A DNA stretch of 40,567 nucleotides from the NCBI GenBank assembly GCA_030668705.1, contig DAOVFB010000004.1, positions 1-40,567 on the forward strand, read 5' to 3'. Below, piece by piece: positions 31,141 to 39,777 of this stretch. The translations under genes were made by a program, and so were the position numbers. The stretch comes from Candidatus Stahliibacteriota bacterium. GTDB lineage: Bacteria > Hydrothermota > UBA3072. The notes under the pieces are model-generated. The model had not been told where the DNA came from. It saw only the letters and a program-made list of their open reading frames with translations, and ran no database searches. The stretch's first letter is position 1. Each line of letters begins with the position of its first letter.

Positions 31141-31914
31141 ATGATAGACGATATAAAAATATCAAACGCTATACTTAGAAGGGGTTTAAAAGAACTCCAG
31201 GAAGCTACTGATTCTGAGGTGGTTATTGTTGGGGCAGGACCTTCAGGGCTCTCTGCTTCCTATTATCTCGCAAAGGATAATATCAATGTGACAATCTTCG
31301 AAAGAGCACTAAAACCCGGTGGTGGAATGCCTGGTGGCGGAATAGGATTACCTGTAATCGTTGTTCAGAAGGAAGGTCTGGAAATCCTGGGAGAGTTCGG
31401 GATATCACACCAATCTTCAGAAGAAAAAGGTTATTACACAGCTGATTCCTTAGAAAGCACAGCAAAGTTAGTGGCAAAAGCCATAGATAAAGGTGTAAGG
31501 ATTATTAATCTAATGACAGTAGAGGATGTTATGGTTAGAGATGACCAAGTATGTGGAGTTGTCATTAACCGAACACCAATCAAAATGGCAGAGTTACTCA
31601 TCGACCCATTAAGTATTCGAGCCCGATTCGTCGTTGATGCAACCGGCCATGACACCGAAGTAGTCAAAACACTCCTGAAGAGAAAGAATTTAAAACTGAA
31701 TACACCATCCGGTGGGATCGAAGGTGAGGGTCCGATGTGGGCAGAAGAGGGAGAAAAAAACATTCTTTCAGATACGAGGGAAGTATTTCCAAATCTCTAC
31801 GTTGCGGGTATGGCTGCCACTGCTGTCTTCGGCTCGCCAAGAATGGGCCCTATATTCGGAGGAATGCTCCTTTCCGGAAAGAAAGTTGCGAAACTGATAA
31901 AGGAACGATTATGA
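31141..31914 (+). CDS. Thi4-family thiazole synthase-like protein, variant active site
   Basis: A 257-residue FAD-fold protein of the Thi4 family (ADP-thiazole synthase; archaeal members also annotated ribose-1,5-bisphosphate isomerase). Rossmann motif VVIVGAGPSGLSAS (27-40), the family loop GGGMPGGGIGLPVIVVQ (60-76; relatives mostly have MWGGG), DATGHDTEVV and the C-terminal GSPRMGPIFGGMLLSG. The residue before IDP at 154-156 is Leu153, where yeast Thi4 has the sulfur-donor Cys205 and methanogen enzymes have His. It therefore cannot be a suicide enzyme and may not be a typical sulfide-dependent one. The ATG follows directly after the lpxA stop; deoC overlaps its end. Confidence 0.82.
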   Translation: MIDDIKISNAILRRGLKELQEATDSEVVIVGAGPSGLSASYYLAKDNINVTIFERALKPGGGMPGGGIGLPVIVVQKEGLEILGEFGISHQSSEEKGYYTADSLESTAKLVAKAIDKGVRIINLMTVEDVMVRDDQVCGVVINRTPIKMAELLIDPLSIRARFVVDATGHDTEVVKTLLKRKNLKLNTPSGGIEGEGPMWAEEGEKNILSDTREVFPNLYVAGMAATAVFGSPRMGPIFGGMLLSGKKVAKLIKERL

Positions 31915-32549
31915 AGTCTCTCAACTCATTCCTCGATCATACGCTCCTTTCCCCTACCGCAACACAAGGAGAGATAGAAAAAGTTTGCAGGGAAGCAATA
32001 GAATATCAGTTCAGAGGTGTTTGCGTGAATCCGATATGGGTTCCTTTTGTCTACAGTTTAATAAAAAAAACAGAGATAAAAACGGTTTCTGTATGTGATT
32101 TTCCTCTTGGTTCTTCCTTTACAGAAATAAGAAAAGAAGCAGCAAGAATGGCAATAGTGGAAGGAGCTTCGGAAGTTGATATAGTTATGAATCTGGGACT
32201 GTTAAAAAACGAAAGGGATGCTGAAATTCTACTTGACTTAAAGGAAATAGTAGGAGCCGTTCATCCCTATGGTAAACTCAAGGTTATAATAGAAGCTCCA
32301 CTCTTAGACTCCGATGAGATAAAAAGGGCTTCACATTTAGTTATGGATGCAGGCGCAGATTTCATAAAAACCGGTACAGGAACAAAAGGACCGGTTACTA
32401 CCCATCAGGTGGAACTGATAAGAAAAGCGGTAAATCTTCCGATCAAAGCGGCTGGAGGGATAAGGGATAAAGAAAGTGCTATATCACTCATAAATGCAGG
32501 GGCTGAAGTTTTGGGCAGTTCACATAGCATCCAGATTGTATCTAACTAA
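31911..32549 (+). CDS. deoC: Deoxyribose-phosphate aldolase
   Basis: Cleaves 2-deoxyribose 5-phosphate to glyceraldehyde 3-phosphate and acetaldehyde through a Schiff-base lysine. The 212 residues show DHTLLSPTAT, ASEVDIVMNLG (catalytic Asp), the Schiff-base Lys in DFIKTGTGT and the second Lys in IKAAGGIRD. I start at ATG 31911, which overlaps the previous stop (ATGA) and has AAGGAA 7 bases upstream. A longer upstream frame exists but is only the other frame of the Thi4 gene. Last gene of the operon. One product, glyceraldehyde 3-phosphate, is a substrate of Dxs. Confidence 0.95.
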   Translation: MKSLNSFLDHTLLSPTATQGEIEKVCREAIEYQFRGVCVNPIWVPFVYSLIKKTEIKTVSVCDFPLGSSFTEIRKEAARMAIVEGASEVDIVMNLGLLKNERDAEILLDLKEIVGAVHPYGKLKVIIEAPLLDSDEIKRASHLVMDAGADFIKTGTGTKGPVTTHQVELIRKAVNLPIKAAGGIRDKESAISLINAGAEVLGSSHSIQIVSN

Positions 32550-32678
32550 TATTTACTTATACTAAAAAGAACCAGAAAACAATACAGGATGAACCTTTCC
32601 TACGTTTTTAAAAACAAGGGGGAAAGTGCACTTAGGTAGTTATACTATGTAATTTTCACTTCATTCTGGGATGGGGTG

Positions 32679-33647
32679 TCAGATTATTTTGGTTTTGGAC
32701 AACTTTCGCAGTGTCAGACCCATCTTCTGAAGACAAAGGAATCCAATAAGAACTACAGGGAGGAAAGATATGAGATGAATTAATATGGCATAACTCAAAG
32801 CGATATCCTTTGGGATACCAAAAATCGATAATCCAAGAATTACAAAATAGTGAAAGGTTCCTACAAATCCAGGCGCTGATGGTATACAAATGCCAAGAGA
32901 TGTTATTATCATCACTATAAATGCTGTATATAAAGGAAGTTCTATCCCTAAGACTTGAAAAACCGTATAGTATATAAATGCTACATATGACCAGAAACAT
33001 ATAGATAAAATAATCACCAGGGCCAACCGTTTCCAGCTGTTGATGATCTTAAGCCCTTCAATAAAAGATATAACTATTGTTCGAAGTTTTTGATTTAACC
33101 TACCCGGAAGAAAATTAAAGAGTTTCATTATGAGATTTGGTTTCAATGCCATAAAAAAAAGAAACCCTGCGGCAAACAATCCTATTAAAAATACTAACGC
33201 TGAGATTTTTTTTACAATAGGAGGAAGGGGTATAACTATAAGAAAACCAGAGAATAGAAACAGGAGTACGAAGACATCTAACATCCTCTCAACAACTATG
33301 GTTGCGAGAGCAGCACTTTTTGATATTTTCTCGTTATATCCGATAACAAGGGCTCTCACAATCTCCCCAAGCCTTAAAGGTAGGATACCGTTTGCCATAA
33401 ACCCGATAGTTAAAGCAGAAAACGCATTCCCAAAACTTATGTCTTTTATAGGAAAAAGCAGGATTTTCCACCGGAGAGTTCGAATGAGAAAACCTGCACC
33501 ACCCAGGAAAAAAGCAATTGCAAAGAATAAGTAATTGCCATTGCTAAGAGCCTGGCCCACTTCTCCAAAATTAACCTTTCTGAAGGCAAGCCATAAAAAC
33601 AAAAAACTCAGTAGGATTCCTACTAATGCTTGAGTTCTTTTTCGCAT
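32679..33647 (-). CDS. Flippase-like / LPG-synthase transmembrane domain protein
   Basis: A 322-residue membrane protein with eight or so helices. It matches the lysylphosphatidylglycerol synthase TM (UPF0104) family: FGNAFSALTIGFMANGILPLRLGEIVRALVIG (73-104) is the conserved TM2-3 region, with the PxRxGE signature, and PSAPGFVGTFHYFVILGL (about 255-272) the conserved later loop. Members without the synthase domain are thought to move lipids or glycolipids across the inner membrane. It is last in the minus-strand glycan cluster. The ribosome site is weak; a TATAGT directly abuts the ATG. Confidence 0.85.
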   Translation of the reverse strand: MRKRTQALVGILLSFLFLWLAFRKVNFGEVGQALSNGNYLFFAIAFFLGGAGFLIRTLRWKILLFPIKDISFGNAFSALTIGFMANGILPLRLGEIVRALVIGYNEKISKSAALATIVVERMLDVFVLLFLFSGFLIVIPLPPIVKKISALVFLIGLFAAGFLFFMALKPNLIMKLFNFLPGRLNQKLRTIVISFIEGLKIINSWKRLALVIILSICFWSYVAFIYYTVFQVLGIELPLYTAFIVMIITSLGICIPSAPGFVGTFHYFVILGLSIFGIPKDIALSYAILIHLISFLPVVLIGFLCLQKMGLTLRKLSKTKII

Positions 33648-33685
33648 ACTATAAAAAAGATTCCGTGTGTTCTTTTCCTTCTGTT

Positions 33686-35908
33686 CTAAGTTTTAGAGAC
33701 GTAGAATTTCCTCACTATTCCTGTTCCAAGTATCCACCCTAGGCCAAGGATTGACAGAAGAATACCCACTTGAAAACCTCTGGGTCTGAAAGCGAATTCT
33801 ACCACGTGTCTCCCTTCCCGTAGGGGTACTGCTCGAAATACGTAATTAGCTCTCAATATTGAACCTCTTATACCGTCAATATACACGTTCCACCCGGGGT
33901 AGTAGTGTTCAGAAAGGATTAAATATCCATCTCCTCCCATTCCTACATTCAGTTTTATAGACTCTGTTCCATAATAGGAAATACTCACGCTGTCTCCTCT
34001 TTCTGGCATGGTATTGAAGATGGGGTATCCTCTATCACTCTTCTCTAAGATAACTTCCTGGCGTCCTTCAAAATCCCGGGATTTCATATATGGTATTATG
34101 CGGGAATCGGGTAACTGTTTTGCCCTATGAACAATCCACACTCTCGGGAGGTATGTGTCCCGTTCCCTGGGATATACGGTTCTTCTCCCAGATATTACCG
34201 TATCAATTAATTCATATTTAACATTATACAAATCTAAGTATCTATCCTCCTGGTCTTTAAATTCCTTTGAAAATTTCACAAAGCGTTCTAATTTATTCGC
34301 CACGTGCCCTTCCAGCGCTTCAATTCCGTGCATAAGGGACATAGAATTAGCATAGAAATAGCCAAATCTCGGGCAATCAACTCTAAACTTTTCGTTCCCA
34401 CTCTTGTATTCCAAAAATTGGATCAGGTTATTAGACTTATAATAATTATCCGGATTTAACTGTTTACCGCTAAAGTATCCACCAATAGTATAGAGGTCAA
34501 TAAAAAGTACTGCAATCGCTGTTATTTGAAACCAAGTGGGTGAGATCTTCTTCCTGCTGAAGAGTAATAGAGGGATAAAAGAAAGAACTAAAAAGAGACT
34601 AAACAATCTAAAATTATTGAAGATTGTCTTATACTTGTATGCAGTAAGACCTCCGGTAAACTGATAATTTGACCTCCAGACTTCCATAATTATAAAGAAT
34701 ATTACACCGGCAATTATGCCATAAAGGCTAATTTTCTTCAGCGCCTGCATCTTATCATCCTTTATTTTATGCGTCAAATTATCAAGGGAAAAGGAACCAA
34801 TAACTGAAGCAGCAAATACAAAAAATGGCATGAATCTTGTATGCATCTGTAATCCGGGAAGAAAAATGGAAATCAATTTCTGCAGGGGATTATTCCCACC
34901 GAACATAAATAGTAGGGAAAAAACTAAAAGGTAGAAAAAGAACCTAATTTTTTTCTCCTTAATAATATAGGCGGACAAGGCAAGTAGTATGAGAGATACA
35001 ATTCCAATGTAGGAACTGTATTCCACAAACATCCAGAAACCTTTATATCCGCCCCAGTAATCGAGATTACTCATTCCCTTCCCAAAAAGATATGGAAAGA
35101 AAAGCGCACCAAATGTTTTAAAGGGGGCATACCCTGACATACTTTGAGAGATTCTCGAGCTAAGGCGGACATACTCTACCTCCGGTAGCAAACGAGGAGA
35201 TGCAATAAAAAATCCAATTATCAGGATTACAAAAGATAGCAAAATAATCGAACGCCTACCTTCCCCTGTGACTAAGTTGTATAATAGAAAAGCGATTATA
35301 ACAAATATAAGATAAAAATAGAATTGCGGGTGGGCACCTAAAAGGCATATTCCCAATACAAGCCCCGATAAAGAAGCGTAGAATATACTCCTACTTTTGA
35401 AAGTCTTAATCAGAGTATAAAAAATCAGCGGTATCCAAATTAACCCGTAAAGTTCACCCGTATGCTGAGTCCGCACAATAGTTGGAAGGCTAAAGCAAAA
35501 TAAAACAGCTCCGAATAGAGAACTCAATTTAGAGAGACCAAATTCTTTCGACAGGAAGTACATCGAGATACCTCCAATCCATATTTGAATAATAATGGAG
35601 AGTTCCATAGGATAGGAAGATAAATGCCCATTTTTAACAAAGAGAGCCAGAGCGGCCGTGAAAGGATAGAAAAAATGTGAAGGATTTGATCCCGCAAATG
35701 GATAACCTCCATAGATAAAAGGAATCCAAAGAGGAAGTTTCCCACTCCGGAGTGTTTCTGCCATATAGGCACTTCGGGGGTAATTACCCAGAATGAAATC
35801 AAACCAGAAAAACGTCTGTTTGGTAATAATCTTCCAGAAAAAAATCACGAGGAGAAAAGCTAAAACAGAAAAGATTATGAGAAAATTATAACCTTTCTTC
35901 TTCATCAT
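33686..35908 (-). CDS. YfhO-family membrane protein
   Basis: A 740-residue protein with a cytoplasmic N-terminus, about 12 membrane helices (to residue 500) and a periplasmic C-terminal domain (about 520-710) before a last helix. The early segment SGKLPLWIPFIYGGYPFAGSNPSHFFYPF is the YfhO/GT-C-like signature, and VLSEHYYPGWNVYIDG with VPLREGRHVVEFAFRP the typical C-terminal part. The family contains lipid-linked sugar transferases (Bacillus YfhO glycosylates lipoteichoic acid). The start codon shares a base with the stop of the preceding gene (TAATG). Likely role: addition of sugar residues to an envelope polymer outside the inner membrane. Confidence 0.87.
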   Translation of the reverse strand: MMKKKGYNFLIIFSVLAFLLVIFFWKIITKQTFFWFDFILGNYPRSAYMAETLRSGKLPLWIPFIYGGYPFAGSNPSHFFYPFTAALALFVKNGHLSSYPMELSIIIQIWIGGISMYFLSKEFGLSKLSSLFGAVLFCFSLPTIVRTQHTGELYGLIWIPLIFYTLIKTFKSRSIFYASLSGLVLGICLLGAHPQFYFYLIFVIIAFLLYNLVTGEGRRSIILLSFVILIIGFFIASPRLLPEVEYVRLSSRISQSMSGYAPFKTFGALFFPYLFGKGMSNLDYWGGYKGFWMFVEYSSYIGIVSLILLALSAYIIKEKKIRFFFYLLVFSLLFMFGGNNPLQKLISIFLPGLQMHTRFMPFFVFAASVIGSFSLDNLTHKIKDDKMQALKKISLYGIIAGVIFFIIMEVWRSNYQFTGGLTAYKYKTIFNNFRLFSLFLVLSFIPLLLFSRKKISPTWFQITAIAVLFIDLYTIGGYFSGKQLNPDNYYKSNNLIQFLEYKSGNEKFRVDCPRFGYFYANSMSLMHGIEALEGHVANKLERFVKFSKEFKDQEDRYLDLYNVKYELIDTVISGRRTVYPRERDTYLPRVWIVHRAKQLPDSRIIPYMKSRDFEGRQEVILEKSDRGYPIFNTMPERGDSVSISYYGTESIKLNVGMGGDGYLILSEHYYPGWNVYIDGIRGSILRANYVFRAVPLREGRHVVEFAFRPRGFQVGILLSILGLGWILGTGIVRKFYVSKT

Positions 35909-37593
35909 TACATGTATCCTAATCCTTTCAAGCGTTTTTGCAACTCTATATTCTCTTCCTCGCTATATTTATGTACATCCTTTTCCTTAGAAATTGGTTC
36001 CTGGTATTCTATTTCATAGTCTATGTTCAAAACTTCCTTTAATACCCTTCCGTCTATATCGGAAGGAATAGCTATTCCTTCCATATAGAGTACGGTTGGA
36101 GCTATATCTAAAATGTCTGCGGATATCCGCTTCCCCCCTTTTATATCCGGGCCCTTCATCATTATTAAGCCTTCCTGTCTATGGTCGCCCGATTGAAGTC
36201 CGGGAATCTCAAATACCTCACCTTTTCCCGTCCCCATTTTAAAAGAAATCTCTTTTCCCATTACTACCAAATCCGGGGCCTCTTTTGTATGTTTACCTTT
36301 ATATATCTCTTTTTTCTCGTAAATCTTTGCAAATAGAGGTTTCCCCGTCAAAGGGCTCCTTACCCCATATAAGGCATCCTTAAGCTCTCTAACTATTTTC
36401 TCATACTCGTCTCCTTCTTCTATTATCCCCTTTGATTCACGTCCTTTAAGATTAATAAATATTTTGTTGTTTCCGAATGCGTATGCTTTCGTGTTCTTCC
36501 AATCTATATCAAGAAATGACCGCGACCTCATATAAGGATGTTCAAGCTTTATATTTTTAGGGGTAAGTTTTCTAATCCAACTCTTTTCACCCAGTATTGC
36601 TCCTTTAATAAAAGGAAGTTCGAGTATACCTAATTTAGCTATAAATCTCAACAAATGTTTACTACCTTTTAGAATATAGTTAGACAAGACTTTTATCCTG
36701 CCTGGCTTTTCAACGCTTAGAAAACCACTTTCTCTTAAGAAATTGTTAATATGGAAATAACCATATGCAGGTCCAAAACCATGATCTGACATTATAATAA
36801 TATTTGTTTCTTCATCCAGCTTCCCCTCCAGTTCACCTATTATTCCATCTAACTTTTGATAAAAATCCTTTATAACATTTCTATATTTTTGTGCTTGACT
36901 TTCGTCGTACTTAGGATGATTCTCATCCATGTGATGCCAAAAGTAATGCTGAAGGCGATCCAATGGGGTAAACACAGTAACAAAAACATCCCATCTTTTA
37001 TTTCGAAGAAGATAATCTGATATTCGGGAAGTATTTTCAATGCAAAGTGAATTTGCGTCCAGGAATCCTTCTTCCCGTCTTCGCATTAATTCCGGAGCCG
37101 TCATTTCTACAAATTCAGTGGGTTCGTAATTGGGAATAAATCTATATATTTCATCCCGAAGTTCCTCTGGATAGGTGTAATCTGTGGCATCAGGAGGGGT
37201 AAGAAAGCCAGATACCATAAATCCATTTAACTCTGTCGGTGGATATGTGAGTGGAACATTTATAATTCCTACCTTTAAGCCAACATCGCTAATAATATCC
37301 CAAAAGGAAAGAGAATCCTGATAGGTCAAATTTACAATTGCCGGGTATGAGGAAACGTCAAACTGGCCTAAACCAACCTGGAAATCGAATATCCCAATTT
37401 TCCCTGGATTTTTCCCGGTCATAAAACAATTCCAGGCAGGACATGAAAATGGAGGAATAGTAGAATTCAAACTCCCAAAGACCCCATTCTCTTTTATTTT
37501 TTTTAAATTAGGAAGGTCGTCCATCCACCTCTCTATAAGGTCGGGAGAAGCTCCATCCAATCCGATTATCAGAATCTTATTCCTCTTCCCTAT
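35908..37593 (-). CDS. Alkaline phosphatase-superfamily phosphodiesterase-like protein with apparent ATA start
   Basis: A member of the type I phosphodiesterase/nucleotide pyrophosphatase group: GLDGASPD (first metal Asp), PPFSCPAWNCFMTGKNPGK (nucleophile region; relatives read S-x-PAW), IIMSDHGFGPAYGYFHIN (metal Asp-His) and GDHRQEGLIMMKGPDI (third metal His). The start is a puzzle. AAGGAG (37604-37599) is followed after 5 bases by ATA at 37593, giving the expected N-terminus (M)GKRNKILIIGLDG, 561 residues. The first standard start, TTG at 37560, would delete the first beta-strand and has no ribosome site. No signal peptide. Neighbours are a GT2 and YfhO, so a phospho-glycan or nucleotide-sugar substrate is plausible. 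Confidence 0.83.
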   Translation of the reverse strand: MGKRNKILIIGLDGASPDLIERWMDDLPNLKKIKENGVFGSLNSTIPPFSCPAWNCFMTGKNPGKIGIFDFQVGLGQFDVSSYPAIVNLTYQDSLSFWDIISDVGLKVGIINVPLTYPPTELNGFMVSGFLTPPDATDYTYPEELRDEIYRFIPNYEPTEFVEMTAPELMRRREEGFLDANSLCIENTSRISDYLLRNKRWDVFVTVFTPLDRLQHYFWHHMDENHPKYDESQAQKYRNVIKDFYQKLDGIIGELEGKLDEETNIIIMSDHGFGPAYGYFHINNFLRESGFLSVEKPGRIKVLSNYILKGSKHLLRFIAKLGILELPFIKGAILGEKSWIRKLTPKNIKLEHPYMRSRSFLDIDWKNTKAYAFGNNKIFINLKGRESKGIIEEGDEYEKIVRELKDALYGVRSPLTGKPLFAKIYEKKEIYKGKHTKEAPDLVVMGKEISFKMGTGKGEVFEIPGLQSGDHRQEGLIMMKGPDIKGGKRISADILDIAPTVLYMEGIAIPSDIDGRVLKEVLNIDYEIEYQEPISKEKDVHKYSEEENIELQKRLKGLGYM

Positions 37594-37603
37594 TTTTTCT
37601 CCT

Positions 37604-38554
37604 TCACATCTCTTCTTTAATGTCGTATCCGAGTTTTTTGTCTATAACATATAAGGGTCTTCTCTTTATTTCACCATAGGTTCTTCCTATATACTCGCCT
37701 ATAATTCCAAGCGTCAATAATTGTACACCTCCTAAGAACAGTACAACTACGATTATGGATGTCCACCCGGGGATAGCACGGTTGAGGGCAAATCTTGCAA
37801 TAATTGCCCAGATTGCATACAAAAAAGAAAAGATAGAAACAATGAAACCCATATAACTTGCAAGTTGTAGTGGGGCAATAGAAAAAGAAACAATACCATT
37901 CAAAGCAAGTCTTAATGATTTCCAGAAAGAATATTTTGGCTTTCCTTTGAATCGTGCATCCCTTACAAACTGGACACCTGTTTGCTTAAATCCAATCCAA
38001 CTACTAAGTCCCCTTACAAAGCGGTAATGCTCTTTAAGTTTTTTAAGTTCTTCTACCACCTTTCTGCTCAAGAGTCTGAAATCACCTACATCAGAGGGAA
38101 TGTCAATTTTCGTTATTTTTTTCAATACCCTATAAAACAACCAGGCGAAACCTCTTTTAAGAAAATTCTCACCCTCGCGTCTCTCCCGTACCGCATAAAC
38201 GACCTCATAGCCAGCCTTCCATTTATCCACCAACTTTGGTATAACCTCTGGAGGATCCTGGAGATCCGCATCCATCGTAATCACAGCATCACCAATAGCA
38301 TTATCTATACCTGAAGTAATCGCAATTTGATGGCCAAAATTTCTTGAGAACTTAATTGCCCTAACAGAATTGTCTTTTTTATGAAGTTCCCTTATTATCT
38401 CCCACGACGAATCAGAACTTCCGTCATCAACAAATACGATCTCGTAGTCCACTTCCAGTCCTTTCAAAACTTCGCTTAATCGCTCGTATAAGACAGGAAT
38501 ATTATCTTCTTCGTTATAAACAGGAATTACGATTGATAATATATTATTTCTCAT
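37604..38554 (-). CDS. GT2 polyprenyl-phosphate glycosyltransferase (DPMS/GtrB-like)
   Basis: A 316-residue membrane-anchored glycosyltransferase that would load a sugar on polyprenyl phosphate on the cytoplasmic side. GT-A fold motifs: IVIPVYNEEDNI (8-19), FVDDGSSD, FSRNFGHQIAITSGID, the metal site DADLQDPPE, and the acceptor-side region DFRLLSRKVVEEL. Two C-terminal membrane helices (about 230-250 and 262-285) precede GEYIGRTYGEIKRRPLYV, the standard ending of GtrB/ArnC/DPMS relatives. It is the first gene of the glycan cluster with its own promoter and a leader of about 95 bases. There is no good ribosome site. Confidence 0.92.
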   Translation of the reverse strand: MRNNILSIVIPVYNEEDNIPVLYERLSEVLKGLEVDYEIVFVDDGSSDSSWEIIRELHKKDNSVRAIKFSRNFGHQIAITSGIDNAIGDAVITMDADLQDPPEVIPKLVDKWKAGYEVVYAVRERREGENFLKRGFAWLFYRVLKKITKIDIPSDVGDFRLLSRKVVEELKKLKEHYRFVRGLSSWIGFKQTGVQFVRDARFKGKPKYSFWKSLRLALNGIVSFSIAPLQLASYMGFIVSIFSFLYAIWAIIARFALNRAIPGWTSIIVVVLFLGGVQLLTLGIIGEYIGRTYGEIKRRPLYVIDKKLGYDIKEEM

Positions 38555-38869
38555 TATTTCTTATTATTAAACTTGCCCCCTATAAAATATATGAATCCAT
38601 CCTTTTTGAATCATATGTGGGTTTAATATTTACATTCCCTCTTGTTTATAAATTTTATTATAAAACCCTTATTATTTTTGTCAAGTGACCACTCTTCTTA
38701 GTCGTTGTCATTTTATTATACTGAAAATAGTTAACAGGTAACCTTAAAATCTACTTTTCTTTTCTTTCCCTCTTTTTTATAAGGGGGATTAAGTTGGAAT
38801 ACCATTTCAGCAATTGGTTATTAGATGAAAATTGCCTTCGAAGAAAAAGTTACTACTAATTAAAATTAC
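38555..38869. other. Intergenic region with the glycan-cluster promoter
   Basis: Apart from the promoter at 38657-38684 and an AT-rich leader for the GT2 gene, I see no gene. A 15-codon frame at 38567-38614 in the leader has no ribosome site. The part from 38690 to 38869, behind the lipoate gene, contains ACTTAAGT-like short palindromes but no convincing terminator. Confidence 0.6.
38657..38684 (-). promoter_or_regulatory. Promoter of the envelope-glycan cluster
   Basis: Perfect consensus TTGACA (38684-38679), 16-bp spacer, TATAAT (38662-38657). In contrast to the leaderless genes, the ATG is about 100 bases downstream. Confidence 0.8.
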
Positions 38870-39625
38870 TTAAGTATCAAGGGGAATAGAACCATCCAGA
38901 TTCCACTCTTTAGAAGAATATTTACAGAGTAATTCATCTTTTAAGGGATCCTCCTTAAATTTTTCAAAATGGATAGAGAAGGCTTCTTCGAAACCTCTAA
39001 TAATGCTTTCCTTCATTTCCTTTAAAGAAATATCCCTGCCGCAAGCTTGTTTAACGGTTGCCATCTCAGGAATCTTTGGGAATATTGACCCGGGGTCACA
39101 TAGCATAATCGTTCCTTCCTGAAGAACTATTCCTTTGTTTCTGAATTGAGCGCTCCCGATAATTTTCTTTCCTCTCCAGGTTAATTCAGCAAGGGAGGTT
39201 GCAGAAAAGCACAAAGGAACCTTCTTCCTTCCAGAGGTCTTTTCTCTTCCACGCTGGATGGAAGTCGGAATACCCAAAATTTCAAATGCTTTCTTAAAAC
39301 CAAGAGCAATCCTCTTATACGACTCAATGATATTGCCCCCAATAATTGGATTATCTCTCTGGAACACAAGGGAATAGGTGCAATCATTACAGTGGATCAC
39401 CGCCCTTCCACCGGTACGTCTCCTGACCCACTGGACACCTTTTTCTTCTAAATTCAAAAGCCATTGCTCTACCTTCTGGTGGTATCCAATAGATACGGAC
39501 GCTGGCTTAAAATTAAAGAAGTGAAGCAGCACAGTTTCATTATTCTCTATAGCCCCCATAAGGGACTCATCATAAGCCATATTGAAATAAGGATCCTTAA
39601 ATCCCGTATCAATCAAATACCACAT
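38870..39625 (-). CDS. Lipoate-protein ligase / octanoyltransferase family (LplA/LipM-like)
   Basis: A 251-residue enzyme of the biotin/lipoate ligase fold. Motifs: RRRTGGRAVIH (about 68-78, the RRxTGGxxVxH signature), GKKIIGSAQFR with the lysine that binds the lipoyl or octanoyl group, and LCFSATSLAEL, whose Cys corresponds to the catalytic cysteine of LipM octanoyltransferases. This favours acyl transfer over ATP-dependent ligation, but the family is hard to divide by eye. The C-terminal accessory domain of full LplA is absent. The start has only a weak GGTGA site. REP-like elements begin 32 bases upstream, so its promoter may have been displaced. Confidence 0.82.
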   Translation of the reverse strand: MWYLIDTGFKDPYFNMAYDESLMGAIENNETVLLHFFNFKPASVSIGYHQKVEQWLLNLEEKGVQWVRRRTGGRAVIHCNDCTYSLVFQRDNPIIGGNIIESYKRIALGFKKAFEILGIPTSIQRGREKTSGRKKVPLCFSATSLAELTWRGKKIIGSAQFRNKGIVLQEGTIMLCDPGSIFPKIPEMATVKQACGRDISLKEMKESIIRGFEEAFSIHFEKFKEDPLKDELLCKYSSKEWNLDGSIPLDT

Positions 39626-39657
39626 TGGTTTTCACCGCATTAAACTTTTCCTTTTCT

Positions 39658-39680
39658 GGAGTAGCAGACCTTGGTCTGCG
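39658..39680 (+). repeat. REP-like element GGAGTAG + GCAGACC/GGTCTGC
   Basis: The tag GGAGTAG is followed by GCAGACC, loop TT, GGTCTGC. Compared with the 347-369 element, paired changes on both stem sides (GAGC to GACC, GCTC to GGTC) keep the pairing perfect. Confidence 0.8.
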
Positions 39681-39688
39681 CCCTGCCT

Positions 39689-39710
39689 GGAGTAGCAGAC
39701 TCACACTGCG
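39689..39710 (+). repeat. REP-like element, short stem copy
   Basis: GGAGTAG followed by GCAG-ACTCACA-CTGC. The inner stem has decayed while the tag and outer stem remain. It lies 8 bases after the previous element. Confidence 0.65.
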
Positions 39711-39713
39711 TAC

Positions 39714-39770
39714 CTTTTCGCGAAACAAGTTTCGCTACTCCATTTGGAGTAGCAGAGCTTGCTCTGCGTT
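39714..39770. repeat. 57-bp REP doublet, copy downstream of the RAYT gene
   Basis: Two REP-like elements head to head: a minus-strand one (GGAGTAGC with stem GAAAC-TT-GTTTC, 39741-39719) and a plus-strand one (GGAGTAG with stem CAGAGC-TT-GCTCTG, 39746-39768). They join at CTACTCCA-TT-TGGAGTAG, itself a palindrome. This inverted pair is the REPIN/BIME arrangement. It is identical over 57 bases to 40352-40408. Confidence 0.85.
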
Positions 39771-39777
39771 GGTTTCG

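Noticed and set aside
31737-31910. Longer N-terminus for deoC starting inside the Thi4 gene
   Set aside because: The extra 58 residues are the Thi4 gene in another frame, rich in Arg/Cys and unlike any aldolase; ATG 31911 has a ribosome site and the family N-terminus.
38567-38614. A 15-codon upstream frame in the leader of the GT2 gene
   Set aside because: It has no ribosome site and AT-rich content makes such a frame likely by chance.
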